Below, piece after piece: positions 18,794 to 26,959 of a DNA stretch of 64,000 nucleotides; within the stretch, counting starts at the first letter, position 1, and the number at the start of each line of letters is the position of its first letter. The notes under the pieces were generated by a model that worked only from the letters and a program-made list of their open reading frames with translations, was not told where the DNA came from and did no database searches. The DNA comes from a bacterium HR11 (GTDB taxonomy: Bacteria; Acidobacteriota; HRBIN11), in assembly GCA_002898535.1 (NCBI GenBank), contig BEHN01000001.1, positions 1-64,000 on the forward strand, given 5' to 3'. The translations under genes were made by a program, and so were the position numbers.

Positions 18794-19099
18794 CCGAGCC
18801 GTTCGGTTGGGAGAAATGCTGTTCCCATCAGGGAAAACGATGGCCCGGCGATCTCGATTTTTCAAGATGCCTCAGGATGACACGGCCATGACGGGCGGTT
18901 CATGAGGATGACACCGGCATGACGGCCGGTGTTCCGGGGATAGACGCCAGTCTCCCGACCTGCCGACGGCCCATCTGCCCATCTGCCGACCTGCCTATCT
19001 GCCGACTGCCCACCTGCCGAATGCTTGAAACATCGTGCTTTCCGGGGGATGGGAAAGATTGTTCTGACGCCGTTCTCACGAACCGAACGGCTCTGTTAA
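18794..19099. repeat. MITE-like element 1: outward-facing ~75-bp arms between divergent genes
   Basis: The arm at 18794-18866 (minus) and the arm at 19024-19099 (plus) start internally with CTTGAAA(A)ATCG, carry GAACCGAACGGCTC near the outer end, and the plus arm ends CTGTTAA. Each points at the start codon of its neighbour (permease minus, lipoprotein plus). The core holds ACACCGGC/GCCGGTGT and GGGCAGATGGGCAG words. Core and minus arm recur, inverted, at 41371-41615 with long matching blocks. The whole 18675-19152 gap shows no gene. Confidence 0.75.
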
Positions 19100-19152
19100 C
19101 CAGGCCAGCGGGATAGGCGTTCTTCCCTTGACGGAAGTACTGGAGGGAATCC

Positions 19153-20178
19153 ATGGCCCGAGTCGTTTCGGCCGCCCGAGTCGCCCTCTTAGCCGGCCTG
19201 GCCCTGGGTCTGCTGGCCGCCTGCAGGCCGGGATGGGCCTATCGGGCCGAGGGCCGCTTCGAGCGGGACCTGTCGGTCGACACCCCCGTGCGTCTCACCG
19301 TCGAGAACCCCAACGGTGCCGTCCGGGTCCGTCGGGGCGAACCGGGGCGGGTTCGTGTCGTGGGCCACGTCATCATACGGGCTTTTTCCAGAAAACGGGC
19401 TCAGACGTGGCTCCAGCGGATCGTCACCGACCCCCCCATCGTCCAGGCCGACGGGGACATTCGAGTCGAATGGCCGGCGTGGGCCCGCCGGTCTTGGGGC
19501 GTTTTCGGAGGCCCCTGGGGCCTCCGGGTCGACTACACGGTCGACGTACCGCCTACGACGGACGTACGCATCACGACCGGCTCGGGCGACGTCGAGGTCC
19601 GGGACGTGGACGGGCCCGTCCGGGTCCGGACAGGGTCGGGGGACGTCGAAGTCCAGACTGTCCGGTCGGCCGTCGAGGTCCGGACCGGGAGCGGCGACGT
19701 CCGCATCGAGGAAGTCCAAGGCGACATCGAGGTCCGGGCCGGAAGTGGGGACGTCCGCCTGGGGTCTGCCACCGGTCACGTGACCGTGCGGCTCGGAAGC
19801 GGCGACCTGACCGCCGACCGCGTCGAGGGTCCCGTCGAAGCGGCGACGGGAAGCGGCGATATCGTCCTGACCGACGTGGTCGGCGACGTCCGGGGTCGGG
19901 CCGGAAGCGGGGACATCGTCGTCCGGGCCGACCGACCTTTGACAGACCGAACTTGGGACTTGGCGACGGGGTCGGGCGACGTCGAGGTGACCCTTCCCGA
20001 GACGGCCCGCTTCGAGGTCGACGCCCGTACACGAGCCGGCCGCGTAACGGTCGAGTTCCCCTTGACGACGGTGTGGACGCAAGACCGACGGCATCTCCGG
20101 GGTGTCGTCGGAAGCGCCGACCTGCACATCGAGGCCCGCGTGGGGAGTGGCTCCATCCGGATTCGTCGGACGCCCTGA
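19153..20178 (+). CDS. Lipoprotein with tandem GSGDV beta repeats (DUF4097-like)
   Basis: 341 residues. An N-terminal signal with the lipobox LLAAC predicts a lipid-anchored envelope protein. Residues about 130-290 hold roughly eight repeats of about 18 residues, each built on TGSGDVEV, RAGSGDIVV or a close variant, the pattern of DUF4097-type right-handed beta structures. Function unknown; such proteins are thought to be surface or periplasmic scaffolds. The ATG has a GGAGGG site 6 bp upstream. The gene lies just downstream of the outward arm of MITE-like element 1. Confidence 0.8.
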   Translation: MARVVSAARVALLAGLALGLLAACRPGWAYRAEGRFERDLSVDTPVRLTVENPNGAVRVRRGEPGRVRVVGHVIIRAFSRKRAQTWLQRIVTDPPIVQADGDIRVEWPAWARRSWGVFGGPWGLRVDYTVDVPPTTDVRITTGSGDVEVRDVDGPVRVRTGSGDVEVQTVRSAVEVRTGSGDVRIEEVQGDIEVRAGSGDVRLGSATGHVTVRLGSGDLTADRVEGPVEAATGSGDIVLTDVVGDVRGRAGSGDIVVRADRPLTDRTWDLATGSGDVEVTLPETARFEVDARTRAGRVTVEFPLTTVWTQDRRHLRGVVGSADLHIEARVGSGSIRIRRTP

Positions 20179-20182
20179 ATTC

Positions 20183-20541
20183 GGGCGTTCGGCAATTCGG
20201 GAATTCGGGAATGCGGCATCGATGGTGGAGGGGACGGAGCGATCACCCGGACCTACCGTCCAGGCCGGTATATCTGGAACCGGTCTCATCAATCCGAGGG
20301 GACCGGGATCGGACCCTCGACATCCGACCCCAGACCATGGACTATGGACCCTAGACCCCCGGGGCCCAAGCCAGTCTATGGTCCGTGGTCTATGGTCGGA
20401 TTTATGAGACCGCTTGGGGCCACGGCCGAATCCCCGGACGGCCGAATTCCCGAGTTCCCGGGTTCCCGAACGCTCCGAGTGAAATCGTCGGACTCCCGCA
20501 TTCCCGAATTGCCGAACTCCCGAACTGCCGAATTCCCGAAT
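20183..20541. repeat. Nested inverted repeats between convergent genes
   Basis: Outer arms: TTCGGCAATTCGGG words at 20188-20218 and CCCGAATTGCCGAACTCCCG words at 20498-20541, in inverted sense. Nested inside is the hairpin unit 20280-20400. No gene is seen. The stop of hslO abuts the right outer arm (20543). Confidence 0.75.
20280..20400. repeat. Long hairpin unit, copy 1 (convergent junction)
   Basis: CCGGGATCGGACCCTCGACA is followed by a hairpin (20333-20397) built from GACCATGGACTATGG on the left and GTCTATGG, GTGGTCTATGGTC on the right. A near-identical ~118-bp copy lies at 43097-43213, also between convergent genes. Likely a bidirectional terminator or mobile repeat. Confidence 0.75.
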
Positions 20542-20542
20542 T

Positions 20543-21427
20543 TTAGTGGACCCGCCCAAGGGGCCGCAGGTAGAAGTCCAGCTCCTCCCGGGAGAACCGG
20601 TAGGCGACATTGCAGAAGCCGCACCGGACCTCGACGGTCGCCTCTTGCCGGAGGTCGTCGATGAGGGCCTGCCGGTCCATCGCCATTAAGACCTCCAGGG
20701 CCCGGCTCCGTCGGCACCGACAGCGGAAACGAAGCGGCCGGACCTCCAAGACCCGGGGCTGGCCTCCCTCGAGGAGCTGATGCACCAACTCGATGGGGTC
20801 CGGATGCCGCCAGAGCCAGTGACTGATCCCGCCCAAGGCCCGGATGCGCTCCGACAGCCGGTCCATGGCCGGCTCATCGGCACCGGGCAAGCGCTCGACC
20901 AGGCATCCCCCGGCGGCGATGACCCGGTCCCGCCGAATGAGGACCCCCAGCAGGACGGCCGAGTGGACTTGCTCGGACTGCAAAAGATAGTAGGCCAAAT
21001 CCTGGGCGATCTCCCCGCTGACGAGAGGCACCGTACTGGCGTAAGGCTCACCCAAGCCCAGGTCCCGAAGGACGGTGAAATAGCCCCGGCCGACGGCCCG
21101 GGCGACGTCCCACTTGCCGTCGCGCGGCGGGAGGTCGACTTGGGGGTTCCGGACGTATCCCCGGACGTGGCCGATGCCATTACACTCGGCGACGACTTCC
21201 CGAAGGGGCCCGTCGCCGGTGATGTGGATCTGGACTCGCTGTTGGGCCGTCGGCTTGAGGTAAGCCGACAGGAGGGCCGACCCGACCATGGCCCGACCGA
21301 GGGAGGCGGTGGCGACCGGAGAGGTCGCCAGGCGTCGCCGGACGGTGTTCAGGAGAGAAGTCGCCGTGGCGACGACGAGCCGGACGTGCCAACGGTCGTC
21401 GACGACCCGGAGGAGGCGTTGCCGCAT
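20543..21427 (-). CDS. hslO: Redox-regulated chaperone Hsp33
   Basis: 294 residues, the normal length. The N-terminal fold carries SLGRAMVGSALLSAYLK and GDGPLREVVAECNGIGHVRGYV. The C-terminal zinc redox switch is present as RCRC in RFRCRCRRSR and CGFC near the end, i.e. the CXC-X27-32-CXXC arrangement. The holdase is activated by oxidation and unfolding in the cytoplasm. ATG 21427 has a GGAG site 9 bp upstream; the open frame further up adds 25 residues without family similarity. Confidence 0.92.
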   Translation of the reverse strand: MRQRLLRVVDDRWHVRLVVATATSLLNTVRRRLATSPVATASLGRAMVGSALLSAYLKPTAQQRVQIHITGDGPLREVVAECNGIGHVRGYVRNPQVDLPPRDGKWDVARAVGRGYFTVLRDLGLGEPYASTVPLVSGEIAQDLAYYLLQSEQVHSAVLLGVLIRRDRVIAAGGCLVERLPGADEPAMDRLSERIRALGGISHWLWRHPDPIELVHQLLEGGQPRVLEVRPLRFRCRCRRSRALEVLMAMDRQALIDDLRQEATVEVRCGFCNVAYRFSREELDFYLRPLGRVH

Positions 21428-21506
21428 GGTAGGGTCTCCGGGAGGGGGGACTTGGAGAGATAGGATAGCACCGGCGGCGGCCTCTGTCGATGCCATGATC
21501 ATAGCA

Positions 21507-21533
21507 AAAATAGACTAAACAACCGTCTGTCAA
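21507..21533 (-). promoter_or_regulatory. Candidate hslO promoter
   Basis: On the minus strand TTGACA (21533-21528) and TATTTT (21512-21507) are separated by 15 bp. The -35 is perfect but the spacer is short. Confidence 0.35.
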
Positions 21534-21544
21534 GGTGTAGGCCC

Positions 21545-21660
21545 TGCGAGCCGGTACCCCCCTACATATGCCCCATACTTCATATCATTCTATTTATGTG
21601 CCATTTTTACGGTTTTACACATATTTAAAATATATTATTATGCATCTTTTTTCAAATTGG
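21545..21660. other. AT-rich island upstream of HU
   Basis: About 115 bp of strongly AT-rich sequence (runs such as TATTTAAAATATATTATTAT) in an otherwise GC-rich window, between the divergent hslO and HU genes. No convincing open frame. It could act as an UP-like or curved promoter region. The single TTTTACACA is one base from a DnaA box but no cluster of boxes is seen. Confidence 0.6.
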
Positions 21661-21773
21661 CCTCCTGTGAACATAAGAGGTCGATTCGCATATTTTTCCG
21701 GCATCGACTTCAAGGAGTTCCCGATGACATCGACCAAAGGGGGGTGATTTCACAGGAAGATCCGCATCGGCCC

Positions 21774-21802
21774 TTGACAAACCCCGCCCCGGGACCTATA
21801 TT
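21774..21802 (+). promoter_or_regulatory. Sigma-70 promoter of the HU gene
   Basis: TTGACA (21774-21779), a 17-bp spacer, then TATATT (21797-21802): a near-consensus housekeeping promoter. The leader from about 21809 to the ATG contains two adjacent perfect hairpins. Confidence 0.85.
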
Positions 21803-21836
21803 TGGGTTGAAAATATTCGACTCCCCAAAGCCGCCC

Positions 21837-21880
21837 GTGGCAGAGCGACAATCTGCCACCCGGTGACGGACCGTCACCGG
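21837..21880 (+). promoter_or_regulatory. Twin hairpins in the HU mRNA leader
   Basis: GTGGCAGA (21837) pairs with TCTGCCAC (to 21859). Immediately next, CCGGTGACGG pairs with CCGTCACCGG (21860-21880). The second ends 3 bp before the AGAGGAGG ribosome site, so it could gate translation or be a binding site for HU, which is known to bind structured nucleic acids. Confidence 0.65.
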
Positions 21881-21896
21881 TCAGAGGAGGTTCTCT

Positions 21897-22199
21897 ATGG
21901 CGCGCAGAGCCCGAGGCGCGAAGGTCACGAAGGCCCATCTGGTGGACCGGGTGGCGCGATTGGCGGGCCTGACCAAGACCCAGGCCCATCAGGCCATCGA
22001 CGCCGTCATCAAGGCCATCCAGGACGCCCTGGCGGGCGGGTCGGCCGTGAATCTGGTGGGCTTCGGTTCCTTCACCGTCACTCAGCGGAAGGCCCGCAAG
22101 GGACGGAACCCCCGGACCGGGCGGCCGATGACCATCCCGGCCCGGACGGTCGTCCGCTTCCGTCCCGGACGGAAACTCCGGGAGGCCGTCGCTAAGTAA
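21897..22199 (+). CDS. hup: HU/IHF-family nucleoid DNA-binding protein
   Basis: 100 residues. KAHLVDRVARLAGLTKTQAHQAID is the helical dimer core. NLVGFGSFTVTQRKARKGRN leads into the DNA-intercalating arm (NPRTGRPMTIPARTVVRFRPG). A basic N-terminal tail (MARRARGAKVTK) is slightly longer than in E. coli HU. Strong AGAGGAGG ribosome site. Monocistronic, with its own near-consensus promoter and a downstream GC hairpin. Confidence 0.95.
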   Translation: MARRARGAKVTKAHLVDRVARLAGLTKTQAHQAIDAVIKAIQDALAGGSAVNLVGFGSFTVTQRKARKGRNPRTGRPMTIPARTVVRFRPGRKLREAVAK

Positions 22200-22238
22200 A
22201 CGTTTTCCCTTTGGCCCCCCTTGTCCCCCCTTAGACGG

Positions 22239-22274
22239 GCAGGCCCCCGCCCCCCGGGGGCCTGCTTCCAGTTT
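22239..22274 (+). terminator. Terminator of the HU gene
   Basis: Hairpin GCAGGCCCCC / GGGGGCCTGC (22239-22265) followed by the short T-containing tail TTCCAGTTT. The stem is strong but the T-tract is weak. Confidence 0.65.
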
Positions 22275-22386
22275 AGGCCGTCGTCCCTGGGTCGTCCAAT
22301 TTCTGACCTTCTCGGATAGAACAAAGGGCGAATACTTTGCGCCCTGGGCCCTCTGGGGCCTTTTCGATGGGCCCGTTGACCCTGGC

Positions 22387-22415
22387 TTGCTTGTCCCAGG
22401 CCGACCGTGTATATT
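22387..22415 (+). promoter_or_regulatory. Candidate promoter of the class V aminotransferase
   Basis: TTGCTT (22387-22392), 17-bp spacer, TATATT (22410-22415). The leader to the ATG (22639) contains CCGAACGG-type repeat words (22450-22510) and a hairpin around 22600. Confidence 0.5.
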
Positions 22416-22638
22416 CGCCTTGGATTCTTTGGGAAAATCCGGACATCCGGGAACCCGGGACATTCGTCGTGAAGTCGCCGAACGGCCGGGTTCCCGAATG
22501 GCCGAAAAGATTGAATGGATATGAGATCGCTTGAAAGCAATAGAGCAAGGCGCTTTATGCCCTTGCCTCTATGTCCTTCGCCTTTGGCGAGGCCGGGCTT
22601 CGTCGTTTACCGACCTTAGCCGATGGCTCGTCACTGAG

Positions 22639-23748
22639 ATGATACGACCGGTCATTCGGAAGGAACGGTTATTCACGCCGGGGCCGACGCCGGTCCCGCC
22701 CTTCGTGACGGCGGCGATGGCGCGGGCGGCCGTCTTTCACCATCGGCATCCCGAGTTCCGGGCGGTCTGGCAGAGGGTCTGCGAGGGTCTCCCGGCTCTC
22801 TGGGGCGTCGCCGAGCCGGTCGTCCTCCTGGCGGGTTCCGGTACGGCCGGGATGGAGGCGCTGGTCGCCAATCTCTTTGAGCCCGGCGAGAAGGTCCTCG
22901 TCGGTTCGATCGGCAAGTTTGGGGAACGGTGGATCGAAATCGCCCGTCAGCGGGGCCTCGACGTCGTCGTCGTCGAACGGCCTTACGGCTATGCCCTCTC
23001 GGCCGACCAGGTCGCGGCGGCCCTGGCGGCCCATCCGGATGCGACCGGTTTCCTCATGCAGGCCTGCGAGACCTCGACGGGTGTCGAGAACCCCTTGGGC
23101 TCGATGGCCGAGGTCTTTGCCGGTCGGTCGGTCCTGTGGGTCGTCGATGCCATCTCGGGGATGGGGACGATGCCTATCGAGGCGGCGGCCTGGGGGATCG
23201 ACGGTCTCGTGACGGCGTCTCAGAAGGCCTGGATGCTTCCGCCCGGGCTGGCGATGGTCTACCTGAGTCCTCGAGCCTGGGAGAAGGCCCGTCGGGTCCG
23301 GACTCGGCCTTACTACTTGGACCTTGTCCGTCTCCGGGGGGCCCAAGAGGAGGGGGACTCGGCCTTTACGCCGGCCATCCCCCTTGTCGTCGCCCTGGGG
23401 GAGGTGATAGACTACATCCGGCGGCTGGGAGGTTTAAAAAGTTTGATCCAGAATAGTCAGCAGTTGGCCGAATACTGTCGGCGCCGTCTGACCGAGGGCG
23501 GGTGGACGCTCTTTGCCAAGGAGCATCCCGCCGGGGCCCTGACGGCCATCGAGGTCCCGTCGGGCCTGGACGGCACCCTCTGGGTCCGAAAGCTTCGAGA
23601 GGACTACGGCCTGATCGTCGCCGGCGGCCAGGGTTCCTTGAAAGGCCGTATCTTCCGGGTCTCCCACATGGGCTACGTGGACCTGGCCGACGTAGCTGGT
23701 CTGATGGCCTGCCTCGAAGAAGCCTACCGGTCCCTCGTGCACGGGTGA
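22639..23748 (+). CDS. Class V PLP aminotransferase (alanine-glyoxylate / serine-pyruvate type)
   Basis: 369 residues. LFTPGPTPVPPFVTAAMARA and HHRHPEFRAVWQRV are the typical opening of AGXT/PucG-like enzymes. WVVDAISGMGTMPIE carries the PLP-aspartate region and VTASQKAWMLPPGLAMVYLS the Schiff-base lysine. Cytoplasmic. The substrate is probably glyoxylate or pyruvate with a small amino donor; a photorespiratory-like or serine-metabolic role cannot be told from context. It precedes pilB by 19 bp and may share its transcript. Confidence 0.87.
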   Translation: MIRPVIRKERLFTPGPTPVPPFVTAAMARAAVFHHRHPEFRAVWQRVCEGLPALWGVAEPVVLLAGSGTAGMEALVANLFEPGEKVLVGSIGKFGERWIEIARQRGLDVVVVERPYGYALSADQVAAALAAHPDATGFLMQACETSTGVENPLGSMAEVFAGRSVLWVVDAISGMGTMPIEAAAWGIDGLVTASQKAWMLPPGLAMVYLSPRAWEKARRVRTRPYYLDLVRLRGAQEEGDSAFTPAIPLVVALGEVIDYIRRLGGLKSLIQNSQQLAEYCRRRLTEGGWTLFAKEHPAGALTAIEVPSGLDGTLWVRKLREDYGLIVAGGQGSLKGRIFRVSHMGYVDLADVAGLMACLEEAYRSLVHG

Positions 23749-23767
23749 GGCTGAGAGAGGAGGAGGG

Positions 23768-25528
23768 ATGGCGCGACGGTTGGGCGAGATGTTGCTGGAA
23801 GCCGGGTTGATCACTCGGGAACAGCTCGAGCGGGCCCTGGACCATCAGAAGGAGACGGGCAAGCGGATCGGCGTCTGCCTCGTCGAGCTGAACTTCATCA
23901 CCGAAGAAGAGCTGGCCGACTTTCTCAGTAAGAAGCACGGTGTTCCGGCCATCAACCTGCGGCACTTTGAAATCGACCCGGCCGTCATCCGTCTGGTCCC
24001 CCCGGAGCTGTGTCGGCGGTTCGTGTTGATCCCCGTCAGCAAGTCGGGTCCGACGCTGATGGTCGCCATGTCGGACCCGACGGACCTGGAAGCCATCACC
24101 CAAGTCGAGTTTGCGACGAACTACTCGGTCGAGCCCGTCGTCGCCCCCGAGACGATGATCTTAGAGGCCATTCGGAAATACTACGGCGGCGAACACGGGA
24201 TCGACCTCCCCCGGACCCCGACGGGTGCCGCCGTAGGCCTTGCTGGGGAACCCAGCTTCGAGGAGCTGATCGACGCCGAGCTCGGCGACGAGGCCATCGA
24301 GGAGCTGGCCGAGGACATCTCATTGGACACCGAGTCCCTCATGAAGGCCGCCGAGGAGCGGCCCATCATCCGGCTCGTCAACAAGATCATCTACGAGGCC
24401 GTTCGGCAGGAGGCCAGCGACATCCACATCGAGCCTTACGAGAAGGAGATGCGGGTCCGATACCGCATCGACGGGGTCCTCCACCCCATCTTCAGCCCGC
24501 CCATCAAGCTCCGGGACGCCATCGTGTCCCGCATCAAGGTCATGTCCCGCTTGGACATCGCCGAGAAGCGGCTCCCCCAGGACGGTCGGATCAAGATGCG
24601 GCTACGGGTCGAGGGCCGGATGAAGACGCTGGACTTCCGGGTCTCGGTCCTGCCGACCATCTGGGGCGAGAAGGTCGTCATCCGGATCCTGGACCCCGAG
24701 CGGCTGTTTCTGGACATGACGAAGCTGGGCTTCGAGCCCGAGTCGCTGGAGCGCTTTGAACGGGCCATCACGAAGCCCTGGGGGATGATCCTCGTGACGG
24801 GGCCGACCGGGAGCGGCAAGACGAATACCCTGTACTCGGCCATCTCCCGCCTCAACACGACCGAGGTCAACATCCTGACGGCCGAGGACCCCGTCGAGTT
24901 CAACCTGTTCGGCATCAATCAGGTCCAGGTCAACGAGGCCATCGGTCTGACCTTTGCGGCGGCCCTGCGGTCCTTCCTGCGGCAGGACCCGAACATCATC
25001 CTGGTCGGGGAGATCCGCGACTTCGAGACGGCCGAGATCGCCATCAAGGCGGCCCTGACGGGTCACCTGGTCCTCTCGACTTTGCACACGAACGACGCCC
25101 CGAGCACGGTCACCCGGCTGATGAACATGGGCATCGAGCCCTTCCTGGTCGCCACGTCGGTCCACCTCATTCAGGCCCAGCGGCTCGTCCGCCGCATCTG
25201 TCAGGAATGTAAGGAGGAGGTCCGTGTGCCGACCCAGACGCTGATCGAGGTCGGCTTCACGCCCGAAGAGGCGAAGTCGGTGAAGATTTACAAGGGTCGG
25301 GGGTGTAGCCACTGCAACAACACGGGGTATCGGGGCCGCATCGGCCTGTTCGAGGTCTTGGAGTTCGACGACGACATCCGGGACATGGTCCTGTCGGGGG
25401 CGTCGGCCCTGGAAATCCGGCGGGTCGCCATCGAGAAGGGGATGATCACGCTTCGGCGGAGCGGCCTCATCAAGGTCATGAACGGCATCACGACTATCGA
25501 GGAAGTCCTACGAGAGACGGTCAAGTGA
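23768..25528 (+). CDS. pilB: Type IV pilus assembly ATPase PilB
   Basis: 586 residues. The N-terminal GspE/PilB N-domain (LGEMLLEAGLITREQLERAL) is followed by the ATPase core: Walker A GPTGSGKTNTLYSA, Asp box AEDPVEFNLFGINQVQV, Walker B RQDPNIILVGEIRDFETAEIA, His box LSTLHTNDAPST. A four-cysteine zinc site (CQEC ... CSHC) lies near residue 480-515. It powers pilus extension at the inner membrane. First pil gene of pilB-pilT-pilC-pilS-pilR. Confidence 0.96.
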   Translation: MARRLGEMLLEAGLITREQLERALDHQKETGKRIGVCLVELNFITEEELADFLSKKHGVPAINLRHFEIDPAVIRLVPPELCRRFVLIPVSKSGPTLMVAMSDPTDLEAITQVEFATNYSVEPVVAPETMILEAIRKYYGGEHGIDLPRTPTGAAVGLAGEPSFEELIDAELGDEAIEELAEDISLDTESLMKAAEERPIIRLVNKIIYEAVRQEASDIHIEPYEKEMRVRYRIDGVLHPIFSPPIKLRDAIVSRIKVMSRLDIAEKRLPQDGRIKMRLRVEGRMKTLDFRVSVLPTIWGEKVVIRILDPERLFLDMTKLGFEPESLERFERAITKPWGMILVTGPTGSGKTNTLYSAISRLNTTEVNILTAEDPVEFNLFGINQVQVNEAIGLTFAAALRSFLRQDPNIILVGEIRDFETAEIAIKAALTGHLVLSTLHTNDAPSTVTRLMNMGIEPFLVATSVHLIQAQRLVRRICQECKEEVRVPTQTLIEVGFTPEEAKSVKIYKGRGCSHCNNTGYRGRIGLFEVLEFDDDIRDMVLSGASALEIRRVAIEKGMITLRRSGLIKVMNGITTIEEVLRETVK

Positions 25529-25534
25529 GGGCTC

Positions 25535-25640
25535 CGGCCATTCGGTCATTCGGCCATTGGGGAGCTCGGCCGTTCGGGGATGGGGCGGGGGACGTCGAAC
25601 GGCCGGAGGGCCGAATCCCGAACGGCTGGGACGGAGGGTT
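25535..25640. repeat. CATTCGGCC / GGCCGAAT inverted words between pilB and pilT
   Basis: GGCCATTCGGTCATTCGGCC at the left and GAACGGCCGGAGGGCCGAAT at the right form an imperfect fold in the 117-bp gap. It belongs to the CCGAA-word family seen at 20.2, 26.8 and 61.9 kb. Confidence 0.6.
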
Positions 25641-25645
25641 GGGCC

Positions 25646-26746
25646 ATGTCGTTTACCTTACATGACCTTTTGAAGCGTCTGATCGAGATGGAGGGGACGG
25701 ACCTCCATATCACGACGGGCCAGCACCCCATCGTGCGGATCCACGGGGCCTTGGTCCCCCTGTCCGACTTTCCCAAGCTGACGCCGGTCGACACGAAGCG
25801 GCTGTGTTACAGCATCTTGACGGACTCCCAGAAGAAGCGGCTGGAGGAGAATCTCGAGCTGGACTTCTCCTTCGGCGTGAAGGACGTCGGCCGATTTCGG
25901 GCGAACGTGTACTTTCAGCGGGGTTCTATCGCCGGGGCCTTCCGTCTGATTCCTTTCGAAATCCGGGGCTTCGAGGAGCTGGGTCTCCCGCCCATCGTGC
26001 AGACGCTCTGCAACAAGCCCCGGGGCCTCGTCCTGGTGACGGGGCCGACGGGGAGCGGCAAGTCGACGACCCTGGCGGCGATGATCGACAAGATCAACCG
26101 GGAGCGGCCCGTGCACATCGTGACCATCGAGGACCCCATCGAGTACATCCACCACCACAAGCGGGCCATGGTCAACCAGCGGGAGGTCCACAACGACACC
26201 CATTCGTTTGCCAATGCCCTGCGGGCCGTCCTGCGGCAGGACCCGGACGTCGTCCTGGTCGGGGAAATGCGGGACCTGGAGACGATCGAAACGGCCATCC
26301 GTATCGCCGAGACGGGGCACCTGACCTTCGCGACCCTGCATACGAACTCGGCGGCCGAGACGATCCACCGGATCGTCGACGTGTTCCCCCAGCATCAACA
26401 GCCCCAGGTCCGGGCTCAGTTGGCTCTGATCCTACAGGGCATCATCTGCCAGGCCCTGCTTCCCCGGGCCGACGGTCGGGGCCGCGTGCTGGCCTGCGAG
26501 GTCCTGATCCCGAACAAGGCCATCCGGCACCTCATCCGGGAGGACAAGATCCACCAGATTTATGGCGTCATGCAGACGGGCCAGATCCAGCACGGGATGC
26601 AGACCTTCAACCAGTCGCTGGCTCAGCTCTACCTGAGCCGGAAGATCACGCTGGAGACGGCCCTGAGCGTGTCCCACGACCCGGACGAGCTGATGGACCT
26701 GATCAACCGCCGCGGGGGTCAGCCAGCGGCTCGACCGGCTCGGTGA
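25646..26746 (+). CDS. pilT: Twitching-motility retraction ATPase PilT
   Basis: 366 residues. TDLHITTGQHPIVRIHGALV is the N-terminal PilT domain. Walker A is GPTGSGKSTTLAAMID, the Asp box IEDPIEYIHHHKRAMVNQRE, Walker B RQDPDVVLVGEMRDLET and the His box ATLHTNSAAETIHRI. The ATG is chosen for its GGAGGG site (~8 bp upstream). Drives pilus depolymerisation and so twitching motility or DNA uptake. Confidence 0.96.
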   Translation: MSFTLHDLLKRLIEMEGTDLHITTGQHPIVRIHGALVPLSDFPKLTPVDTKRLCYSILTDSQKKRLEENLELDFSFGVKDVGRFRANVYFQRGSIAGAFRLIPFEIRGFEELGLPPIVQTLCNKPRGLVLVTGPTGSGKSTTLAAMIDKINRERPVHIVTIEDPIEYIHHHKRAMVNQREVHNDTHSFANALRAVLRQDPDVVLVGEMRDLETIETAIRIAETGHLTFATLHTNSAAETIHRIVDVFPQHQQPQVRAQLALILQGIICQALLPRADGRGRVLACEVLIPNKAIRHLIREDKIHQIYGVMQTGQIQHGMQTFNQSLAQLYLSRKITLETALSVSHDPDELMDLINRRGGQPAARPAR

Positions 26747-26755
26747 TGACGGGCC

Positions 26756-26955
26756 ATTTGGGGGTTCGGCAGGCCGGGAACTCGGCAGTTGGGCAATTCG
26801 GCCCTTCGGGTGTTCAGCCATTGGGCAGACAGGCGGATGAAGGTAAAGGGCAGAGAAGCAAAAGGCGAGAAGCCCGAAGCGTGGCGGCTAAGCATCCATC
26901 TTGCCCTGACCTGATTCCCGAATGGCCGGACTGCCGAATTGCCGAACTGGAGGGA
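26756..26955. repeat. Inverted GTTCGGCA / TGCCGAAT words between pilT and pilC
   Basis: The left side (26761-26825) repeats GGTTCGGCAGGCCGGGAACT-like words; the right side (26908-26948) repeats CCCGAATGGCCGGACTGCCG. A long-range fold is possible. The 213-bp gap carries no supported gene. Confidence 0.65.
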
Positions 26956-26959
26956 CGGC

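Noticed and set aside
18675-19152. CRISPR-like array in the 18.7-19.1 kb gap
   Set aside because: The repeats are short degenerate words without regular spacers and no cas gene is present.
21545-21660. Replication origin in the AT-rich island
   Set aside because: No DnaA-box cluster and no dnaA, dnaN or parAB neighbour; only one near-match TTTTACACA.
21657-21866. A 69-aa frame upstream of HU and a 7-codon frame (ATG 21724) with an AAGGAG site
   Set aside because: The first runs across the HU promoter and leader; the second is too short to support, though a leader peptide cannot be fully excluded.
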